A stretch of DNA of 7,876 nt from assembly GCA_014380545.1 (NCBI GenBank), contig JACMJP010000383.1, positions 1 through 7,876 on the forward strand, read 5' to 3'. Made by a program: the position numbers and the translations under genes. This DNA is from Chitinophagales bacterium (GTDB taxonomy: Bacteria; Bacteroidota; Bacteroidia; Chitinophagales; BACL12). The notes beneath the pieces were generated by a model. That model ran no database searches and was not told the origin of the DNA. It saw only the letters and a list, made by a program, of their open reading frames with translations. Positions 1 through 5,681 of the stretch are shown here, in pieces; the first letter of the stretch is position 1; each line of letters begins with the position of its first letter.

Positions 1-2
1 GA

Positions 3-1592
3 ATTGCATTAGCTTGTAAATTAAAACAGGAAAATAAGGTAACAGTTGTTTTTACAGGAGAAGGCGCAACAAGTGAGGGTGACTTTCATGAATCATTAAA
101 TGTTGCCGCTGTGTGGGACTTGCCGGTGATATTTATTGTAGAAAATAATGGTTACGGTTTATCAACTCCAATTAATGAACAATTCCGTTGTGAAAAGATT
201 GCTGACAAAGGCATAGGATACGGAGTTAAGGCATTGACCGTTGATGGAAATAATATTCTTGAAATGGTGGATGTATTAGATGAATGCAGAAGTTATTGTA
301 TTAAAGAAAATAAACCTGTTTTATTAGAATGTATGACATTCCGTATGCGGGGACATGAGGAAGCAAGCGGTGTAAAATATATTCCTAAAAATTTATTCGA
401 AGAATGGGGAAAGAAAGATCCGTTAAATAATTATGAATCCTATTTATTTGAAGAAGGTATTTTAACGGATGAAATAAAAAATACTTATCGGGCAGAAATA
501 AAAAATGAAATTGAAGAAGGAATTAAAATCGGTTTTGATGAGCCTGATATTATTCCAAATACTGAAGAAGAAATAAATGATGTGTGTGCGCCCTATGAAC
601 AAAAAATAATTGCCCCAAAAGTTTCCGCAAACTCATCCAAGAAATTTATTAACGCTATCAGCGATGCTCTATGGCAGGCAATGAAAAAATATCCTGAGTT
701 AATTATCATGGGCCAGGATATTGCAGAATATGGAGGAGCATTTAAAGTAACAGAACATTTTGTAAGTGAATTTGGAAAAGAAAGAATTAGAAATACTCCC
801 ATTTGCGAGAGTGCAATTCTTGGTGCAGCCTGTGGGTTAAGTATTAAAAGAATGAAGAGTGTAATTGAAATGCAGTTTGCTGATTTTGTTACGAGCGGAT
901 TTAATCCAATAATAAACAACATGGCGAAAATGTATTACCGCTGGGGGCAAAATGTAGATTGCGTTGTGCGCATGCCGACGGGTGCAGGAGTTGGTGCTGG
1001 TCCATTTCATAGCCAAAGTAATGAAGCATGGTTCTTTCATACACCCGGATTAAAAATAGTTTATCCCAGCAATGTGTATGATGCAAAGGGATTATTACTT
1101 GCGTCCATTGAAGACCCGAATCCTGTAATGTATTTTGAGCATAAAGCACTATATAGAAGCTTAACGGATGAAATTCCGGATGATTATTATACAGTGGAAA
1201 TTGGAAAAGCAAATTTAATTCGTGAAGGAAATGATATTTCAATTATTACTTATGGAATGGGAGTGCAATGGGCAAAAGATATTTGTGAAAAAAATAATAT
1301 TGATGCAGATATTTTAGATTTAAGAACATTACTGCCGCTTGACTATGCTGCAATAGAAATTACAGTTAAAAAAACAGGGAAACTTTTAATTCTGCATGAG
1401 GATATTTTAATTGGTGGAATAGGTGCTGAAATTTCTGCTTACATCTCCGAGCATTTATTTAATTATCTTGATGCTCCTGTAATGCGTTGTGCAAGTTTGG
1501 ATACACCTGTGCCGTTTAGCTTGGAATTAGAAAGAAATTTTTTGGCGAATAACAAATTAGAAAAAGCAATTAATGAATTAATAAACTATTAA
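3..1592 (+). CDS. Fused E1 alpha/beta subunit of a 2-oxoacid dehydrogenase complex, branched-chain type (5'-partial)
   Basis: Thiamine-diphosphate-dependent decarboxylase (E1) of a cytoplasmic 2-oxoacid dehydrogenase complex; it decarboxylates the 2-oxoacid and passes the acyl group to the lipoyl domain of E2. The frame is open from base 3 with no start, so 529 residues are visible and roughly 130 N-terminal ones are missing; the GTG at 111 is an internal Val. Visible residues 19-49 carry the alpha-subunit TPP/Mg motif (GEGATSEGDFHE to ENNGYG), followed by FRMRGHEEASG of the alpha loop near 114. The beta half starts near residue 213 (base ~640) with FINAISDALWQAM, then TPICESAILGAA (about 265-276), EIQF-like EMQFADF, GPFHSQSNEAWF (about 333-344) and HEDILIGGIGAE. 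Alpha and beta are normally separate polypeptides of about 330-400 aa each; single-chain fusions near 660 aa are familiar in Bacteroidota. Motifs such as IEDPNPVMYFEHKALYR favour branched-chain oxoacids over pyruvate, but substrate is inferred. A SWIM gene follows after 6 bp. Confidence 0.93.
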   Translation: MALACKLKQENKVTVVFTGEGATSEGDFHESLNVAAVWDLPVIFIVENNGYGLSTPINEQFRCEKIADKGIGYGVKALTVDGNNILEMVDVLDECRSYCIKENKPVLLECMTFRMRGHEEASGVKYIPKNLFEEWGKKDPLNNYESYLFEEGILTDEIKNTYRAEIKNEIEEGIKIGFDEPDIIPNTEEEINDVCAPYEQKIIAPKVSANSSKKFINAISDALWQAMKKYPELIIMGQDIAEYGGAFKVTEHFVSEFGKERIRNTPICESAILGAACGLSIKRMKSVIEMQFADFVTSGFNPIINNMAKMYYRWGQNVDCVVRMPTGAGVGAGPFHSQSNEAWFFHTPGLKIVYPSNVYDAKGLLLASIEDPNPVMYFEHKALYRSLTDEIPDDYYTVEIGKANLIREGNDISIITYGMGVQWAKDICEKNNIDADILDLRTLLPLDYAAIEITVKKTGKLLILHEDILIGGIGAEISAYISEHLFNYLDAPVMRCASLDTPVPFSLELERNFLANNKLEKAINELINY

Positions 1593-1598
1593 TTATAA

Positions 1599-2024
1599 AT
1601 GCCCATTTCCCTTCCAACCTTCGAAGAATCAATAAACAAAGAAACCTGCGAACGGGGCTATGATTTTTATTGTGAAGGCAGAATTAAAAATGCTTTCCGC
1701 ATTAATACATTTGAATGGCAGGCAATAGTACAGATTTTTGATGATTACAATGTAACCATTCGTATTCAGAATAATATTGTTACAAAATACAAATGTAATT
1801 GTGAAGAAAATACTTCCGTATGTAAACATGTTGCAGCGGTTTTATATTTTATAAGGGAAGAAGGTGAAATTTCTGTTACAGAAGATAAAGCCGGTTTCGA
1901 GGAAATGAAAGATTCTTTAAATTACCTGGCACCACATGTACTCCGTTATCTCATGCTGAAATATGCAGCAAACAGCAAAGACTTCAGAAAACATTTACAA
2001 GATTATTTTAAATCGCAGAAATAA
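1599..2024 (+). CDS. Small SWIM zinc-finger protein
   Basis: A 141-residue protein whose centre matches the SWIM zinc-finger signature CxCx(n)CxH: Cys66, Cys68, Cys75 and His77 (KCNCEENTSVCKHVAAVLYF), a fold used for DNA or protein binding. The preceding 65 residues (GYDFYCEGRIKNAF, then alternating strands) resemble the lead-in to SWIM domains found at the N-terminus of SNF2-type helicases, but no helicase domain follows; the remaining 60 residues are predicted helical and end in a basic tail (FRKHLQDYFKSQK). The ATG lies 6 bp after the stop of the E1 gene, so cotranscription is likely. No Shine-Dalgarno motif is seen (AATTATAA upstream), which is normal for the suggested phylum. There is no signal peptide, so it is expected in the cytoplasm. 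The specific function is unknown, and the link to E1 may be positional only. Confidence 0.85.
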   Translation: MPISLPTFEESINKETCERGYDFYCEGRIKNAFRINTFEWQAIVQIFDDYNVTIRIQNNIVTKYKCNCEENTSVCKHVAAVLYFIREEGEISVTEDKAGFEEMKDSLNYLAPHVLRYLMLKYAANSKDFRKHLQDYFKSQK

Positions 2025-2032
2025 AATAACGC

Positions 2033-2076
2033 TCCCGCAGATTTACGCTGATTAATTTTCTGCGCACCCTGCGGGA
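2033..2076. repeat. Intergenic inverted repeat, likely copy of a dispersed palindromic element
   Basis: Perfect 8-bp arms TCCCGCAG (2033-2040) and CTGCGGGA (2069-2076) enclose 28 bp. Inside, CGCAG (2036-2040) can alternatively pair with CTGCG (2060-2064), and two similar half-units, CGCAGATTTA and CGCTGATTAA, lie side by side. The GC-rich arms stand out from the AT-rich surroundings. It sits between two convergent genes, so it could also help end transcription, but neither side has a clean T-run directly after the stem (AAAAGAATTT on the + side, GCGTTATTTTATT on the - side). The wording of the sequence resembles intergenic repeats I recall being dispersed in Bacteroidota genomes; only one copy lies in this window, so the family assignment is from memory. 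Confidence 0.55.
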
Positions 2077-2084
2077 AAAGAATT

Positions 2085-3503
2085 TTAAAAACCATTTGGA
2101 TTAATTGGTCCTTTGCAATCTAACTGTTTAGATGCTTTATATTTCTTATCATTTTTACTGTTAGATAACCAGATAGGATTTATTTTAATTCCTGCATAAA
2201 AATCAGTTCCGTTATATTCACTTTTATTTATCCAGCTTACCAGGTCATCACTCCCAATTGTAAGGAAGAAAATTCTTGCAGCGGCACCAACATGCACAAA
2301 CCTGTCTTCATATAAACTTACCGGAGCAGTAAAACCAAAAAAACGATTTTCATATCTTGGGGCAATATAAATTGTATTTGCTCTAGCCACCATATTTTCA
2401 TTAATGAAATTAATTCTTCTTGTAATCATTGCGCTAACAAAAAATCCTTTTCCAATATTATAATCAGCACTTAAATTAATTGCGGCAGGAAGCATATTTG
2501 TGAATTTATCTCCGGTTTTTGATGCCTGGGCAAAATCATACAATGTTCTTGAACCTGTTCTGTTAAACTCAATAAGATCATCAATGGAATCTAATTCAGC
2601 AGTTACTATTTCAAATGCTGTTTCGCTGTTTAACGCATATTTACCGGCCTCGTCATTAAAGCGAATAAAACCCATGTCAACTAAAGAGGCACCGAGCTTC
2701 CAGTTATAATTTGCATGGTAGCTTTTTCTTTTACCACCATTTATTGTGTAGATAATTCCAAGATCAGTCCCTATTCCCCAGCCGTTCAAATTTAAATTTG
2801 TGAAATTACCTCCGCCAGCATTCTCAGTAAATGCATATGTTGCATCAAGATTCGTAATATCTGTATTTATTTCTCCTCTTGTAAATATTAACTCTTCATT
2901 ATTATGAAAATTAATCCCTTCAAATCCTCCCAGAAATTTCAAATTTGCACCAATAATAATATTTCCGGAAGGCGCTTCCTGAAGAAGCATTTCACCATTC
3001 ACTCCAACTTCCATCCAGTTTAATAACACTACATCAAATTTTGGTAATGTAGTTGGCACATCGAAAGGGATATTTTGTAATGAATTAATTCCGGGGGGAT
3101 AAGTATCACTTATAACACTTGCTGCAGATCTGCCTGTTATAAAAAAACCAAATGCGAAATCACCTGTTTTAAAAAATGCAGAAGGTAATTGTAAAAATGC
3201 ATTCTCTGTGGCTCTTACCTGGTTCACATCCTTAAAATTTAATGCTGAACTATCCGCATTCATTGCTGAAAATGTATTTGTATTTTCTAAATATAAATAA
3301 TTATTATATGCTGAAATTCCACCCGCAATAATATTTACATCCCAGGGCAGGGAACCCGACAATGGAGCGGCAGGATTTAATAACATGCCATTTGACCCAC
3401 TAAAATTATCAGTGCGCAAACCAATAAATTCCTGTGCGAATGATACTGAGGCCGCAAACGAAACAATAATTAAAATTACAGCCGCTTTCAAATTTTTTCT
3501 CAT
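2085..3503 (-). CDS. Secreted DUF5723-like envelope protein, probable outer-membrane beta-barrel
   Basis: A 472-residue protein starting with a clear Sec signal peptide: basic MRKNLK, a hydrophobic stretch to about residue 19, and a likely cleavage SFA|QEF after residue 23. The mature N-terminus (GLRTDNFSGSNGMLLNPA, then PWDVNIIAGG) resembles the DUF5723 family of Bacteroidota, whose members begin with a similar 'GxxGxLLNPA' stretch and are thought to be outer-membrane barrels. The rest alternates short Gly/Asn/aromatic-rich strands, such as GWGIGTDLGIIYTI, YNWKLGASLVDMGFI and AARIFFLTIGSDDL, which fits a barrel. It ends KGPINPNGF without the C-terminal aromatic typical of a BAM signal. Function is unknown. 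It converges on the SWIM gene and diverges from the cytochrome gene across a 220-bp spacer. The ATG at 3503 is the start that gives the intact signal peptide. Family name is from recollection of the motif; export is strongly supported. Confidence 0.82.
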   Translation of the reverse strand: MRKNLKAAVILIIVSFAASVSFAQEFIGLRTDNFSGSNGMLLNPAAPLSGSLPWDVNIIAGGISAYNNYLYLENTNTFSAMNADSSALNFKDVNQVRATENAFLQLPSAFFKTGDFAFGFFITGRSAASVISDTYPPGINSLQNIPFDVPTTLPKFDVVLLNWMEVGVNGEMLLQEAPSGNIIIGANLKFLGGFEGINFHNNEELIFTRGEINTDITNLDATYAFTENAGGGNFTNLNLNGWGIGTDLGIIYTINGGKRKSYHANYNWKLGASLVDMGFIRFNDEAGKYALNSETAFEIVTAELDSIDDLIEFNRTGSRTLYDFAQASKTGDKFTNMLPAAINLSADYNIGKGFFVSAMITRRINFINENMVARANTIYIAPRYENRFFGFTAPVSLYEDRFVHVGAAARIFFLTIGSDDLVSWINKSEYNGTDFYAGIKINPIWLSNSKNDKKYKASKQLDCKGPINPNGF

Positions 3504-3723
3504 ACAGATGAATTTTTTGTAAATAAGTGTGTGCGGGTAATTGTAATATTTTTTATTATAAAGCTATGAACGCCTGGATAACTTTTTTAATTGCAAAAAA
3601 CCAGTATTATTTTTTTGATTTGTTAAATGATAAATCACAAAAATATCCTAAAAGTTGTTTGTCAGAAACCTGCCTGTGAATTTAATAAAAAATATTTACT
3701 TTTAAGCAACTAAACCAAATACT
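3504..3723. promoter_or_regulatory. Divergent intergenic region between the DUF5723-like gene and the cytochrome gene
   Basis: This 220-bp AT-rich spacer must contain the promoters of both flanking genes, which point away from each other. Imperfect -7-like elements of the Bacteroidota type (TAnnTTTG) are present: TAGCTTTA on the minus strand (3566-3559), which would leave a leader of about 45-50 nt for the left gene, and TACTTTTA on the plus strand (3697-3704), about 20 nt before the cytochrome ATG. Neither has a convincing TTG at the usual distance upstream, so they are candidates only. No hairpin, operator or small open frame stands out. Confidence 0.35.
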
Positions 3724-4305
3724 ATGAAAAAGAAAACCCTCTTTATTCTTGCAGCATTTTGTATCGGGTTCCTGATATACAGTTGCTCTAAGTCTTCAGC
3801 AGAAGAGTCTTCAGGCAAAAAAAAGGTAATGAGCAATGATGAAATGATTGCCCGTGGAAAATATATTGTTTCCATCTCTGGATGTAATGATTGCCATACT
3901 CCTAAAAATATGACCGCACAAGGACCGGTTCCTGATATGACCAGAATGTTGTCAGGTCATCTGGCTGGTGATTCAATTCCATCTTATGATAAAACAATGG
4001 TTGGCACCTGGATCCTCTTTAGCCCTGGCTTAACAGCATATGTAGGTCCATGGGGTGTAAGCTATTCTGCTAATCTCACTCCGTCGCAAAGCGGATTAGG
4101 TAATTGAACAGAAGAAACATTTATGAATTCAATTAAAAATGGCTGGCATATGGGTATGCAAAATCAAAGGCCAATTATGCCACCGATGCCCTGGCAGGAA
4201 ATGAAAAATTTAACGGATGAGGATATGAAAAGCGTTTTTGCTTTTTTGAAATCCATTCCACCGGTTGATAACGTTGTTCCTGCATATGAGCCGCCTGCTA
4301 TGTAA
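3724..4305 (+). pseudogene. c-type cytochrome lipoprotein interrupted by an in-frame TGA
   Basis: Read through one stop, this frame encodes a 193-residue single-heme class I cytochrome c that would carry electrons at the cell envelope. Residues 1-21 form a lipoprotein signal (hydrophobic core, then LIYSC with Cys21 as lipidation site). CNDCH (54-58) is the covalent heme-attachment motif. Codon 128 (4105-4107) is TGA, and the same frame then continues without a shift through TEETFMNSIKNGW and RPIMPPMPW, where Met155 is the likely axial heme ligand, and LTDEDMKSVFAFLKSIPP, the usual C-terminal helix, to TAA. In relatives the position after LGN/LGA is commonly Trp followed by T/S-E-E, so one G-to-A change (TGG to TGA) explains the stop. 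Without read-through the product has heme-binding cysteines but no Met ligand. The second half is too well preserved to be old debris: recent mutation, read-through or a sequence error are all possible. The ATG at 3724 fits the signal. Confidence 0.8.
4105..4107 (+). other. Internal TGA stop at a conserved tryptophan position of the cytochrome
   Basis: The TGA sits between GLGN and TEETF in an otherwise uninterrupted frame; the bases on both sides stay in the same phase, so this is a substitution and not an indel. The following base is A, not the C typical of leaky UGA stops. By my count 31 Trp codons in the six genes of the window are TGG, including four in this gene, and no other TGA occurs in frame, which argues against a genome-wide reassignment of TGA. 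Confidence 0.8.
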
Positions 4306-4324
4306 GTGAAATAATTTTATAATT

Positions 4325-4363
4325 TGAAAATGTTGATGTTATAAAATGACATCAACATTTTTA
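4325..4363. terminator. Bidirectional intrinsic terminator between the cytochrome gene and kynU
   Basis: A perfect 13-bp inverted repeat, AAAATGTTGATGT (4327-4339) and ACATCAACATTTT (4349-4361), encloses a 9-nt loop (TATAAAATG) and extends by a G-U and a T-A pair to 4325/4363. The outer A/T ends of the arms provide a U-rich tail on each strand, so it can end transcription from both convergent genes. It starts 19 bp after the cytochrome stop and ends 1 bp before the kynU stop codon. Confidence 0.85.
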
Positions 4364-4364
4364 T

Positions 4365-5645
4365 TTATACACTATGGAATATCTCTGCAAACCTCCATAC
4401 ATCCTCAAATGAATTATATAATGGAACAGGTGCTACTCTTATTACATTAGGTTCTCTCCAGTCAGCAATTATTCCATTTTCCGTTAATGCATCAAAAGTT
4501 TTTTTACCACTATTATTCATCACTATGGATAATTGACATCCCCTATGAGCCGTATCTGAAGGTGTAATGATTTTGAAATCCTTTCGTTTTCCGTTTAATA
4601 ATAAATATTGCAAATAACCTGTGAGCAAAAAACTTTTTTCATTCAGTTTTTTCATTCCCGCTTCATCAAATATCTCTAATGAAGCTCTGTGTGCCGCCAT
4701 CGGTAATATTTGAGCATTACTCATCTGCCATCCTGCTGCTCCGGTTTGGGGAAAAAATCCTTTTTGCATTTTAAATCTTGTTTCCTCTTCGTTTCCCCAC
4801 CAGCCGCTTAATCTTGGAAGAGAATTATCATTGCAATGTTTTTCATGAATAAATACTCCGCTTGTTCCCCCCGGTCCACTGTTTAAATATTTATAAGTGC
4901 ACCAGGTTGCAAAATCAATATTCCAGTCATGCAGGTTTAATTCAACATTACCTGCCGCATGAGCAAGATCAAAACCGACAACAATTTCAGCAGAACTTTT
5001 TTTTGCATGCCCAGTAATTTTTTCCATTTCAAATAACTGACCTGTGTAATAATTTACACCGCCGATCATAATTAATGCAAGTTCACTTTTATGCTCTTCT
5101 ATTTTTTGAAGAATATCTTCTGTGCGAATTGCATATTCTCCTTCTCTTGGCATTAATTCAATAATTGTTTTATGCGGATCATACCCATGAAATTTAATTT
5201 GATTTTCTACTGCATATTGATCTGATGGAAAAGCCATATATTCCATCATGATCTTATATCGTGTTTTTGTGGGGCGATAAAAAGAGATCATTAATAAATT
5301 CAAATTCACGGTGAGTGAATTCATCACCACCACTTCGATAGGTTTTGCTCCCACTAATCTTGCAGTTTGCTCTTCCAGGAGATGATGATAATACAACCAT
5401 GGATTCTTTGCATGCAAGTGACCTTCCACTCCGAGTGTTTCCCAATCCTTTAATTCCTGTTCAATAAAATTTCTTACAGATTTTGGCTGCAGACCCAAAG
5501 AATTTCCGCAGAAATAAATCAGGTCTTTATTTTCTTTTTGAGGAATGTGAAATTTATTTCTATATTCTTTTAACGGATCATTTAAATCCATTGACCTTGC
5601 ATAATCCAGTGAATTGATAAATTTCGGGAGTTGTTTTACGAACAT
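4365..5645 (-). CDS. kynU: Kynureninase (L-kynurenine hydrolase)
   Basis: PLP-dependent cytoplasmic hydrolase that splits L-kynurenine into anthranilate and L-alanine (or 3-hydroxykynurenine into 3-hydroxyanthranilate) in tryptophan breakdown and, in some bacteria, de novo NAD synthesis. From the chosen ATG the protein is 426 aa, the usual length. Visible motifs: YFCGNSLGLQPK (about 44-55), GVEGH and NPWLYYH near the active site, AFPSDQYA (about 138-145, PLP phosphate region), GFDLAHAAGN with Asp226 and His229, and TYKYLNSGPGG with Lys252 as the Schiff-base lysine; ADWREPNVIRVAPVPLYN near the end holds the conserved substrate-carboxylate Arg403. An upstream in-frame ATG at 5699 would add 18 residues (MNRDGALRFEDREFYLCD) and overlap the divergent helicase gene; I prefer 5645 because the family usually starts shortly before the LDYAR helix and a promoter-like element lies directly upstream. 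No other kynurenine-pathway gene is in view. Confidence 0.95.
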   Translation of the reverse strand: MFVKQLPKFINSLDYARSMDLNDPLKEYRNKFHIPQKENKDLIYFCGNSLGLQPKSVRNFIEQELKDWETLGVEGHLHAKNPWLYYHHLLEEQTARLVGAKPIEVVVMNSLTVNLNLLMISFYRPTKTRYKIMMEYMAFPSDQYAVENQIKFHGYDPHKTIIELMPREGEYAIRTEDILQKIEEHKSELALIMIGGVNYYTGQLFEMEKITGHAKKSSAEIVVGFDLAHAAGNVELNLHDWNIDFATWCTYKYLNSGPGGTSGVFIHEKHCNDNSLPRLSGWWGNEEETRFKMQKGFFPQTGAAGWQMSNAQILPMAAHRASLEIFDEAGMKKLNEKSFLLTGYLQYLLLNGKRKDFKIITPSDTAHRGCQLSIVMNNSGKKTFDALTENGIIADWREPNVIRVAPVPLYNSFEDVWRFAEIFHSV

Positions 5646-5649
5646 ATCG

Positions 5650-5681
5650 CAAAGATAAAATTCCCTATCTTCAAACCGCAA
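5650..5681 (-). promoter_or_regulatory. Candidate Bacteroidota-type promoter for kynU
   Basis: On the minus strand TATCTTTG (5657-5650) is an exact match to the Bacteroidota -7 consensus TAnnTTTG, with a TTG (5681-5679) 21 bp upstream as the -33 element. Only CGAT separates the -7 box from the kynU ATG, so transcription would begin at or next to the A of the start codon, giving a leaderless message. The -33 element overlaps the ATG of the divergent helicase gene. The match is short and could arise by chance in AT-rich DNA. Confidence 0.4.

Noticed and set aside
593..1242. Three minus-strand open frames of 67-113 codons opposite the E1 gene
   Set aside because: They lie entirely inside a well-conserved enzyme on the other strand, overlap each other and show no recognisable motif; they are by-products of its codon use.
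3697..3704. TACTTTTA as the cytochrome promoter
   Set aside because: The last base departs from TAnnTTTG and no TTG lies 17-23 bp upstream; it is mentioned only as a weak candidate.
4105..4107. Genetic code reassignment of TGA to tryptophan
   Set aside because: About 31 other Trp positions in the window all use TGG and no second in-frame TGA was found; an AT-rich genome that reads TGA as Trp should use it often.
4123..4305. Independent 60-residue gene
   Set aside because: It is in the same frame as the preceding cytochrome fragment, and the five codons before its ATG also continue the family sequence, so it is the second half of one gene.
5254..5445. 63-codon minus-strand frame inside kynU, and similar short frames at 1629-1829, 2500-2709 and 6635-6898
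   Set aside because: All are alternative-frame shadows of supported genes.
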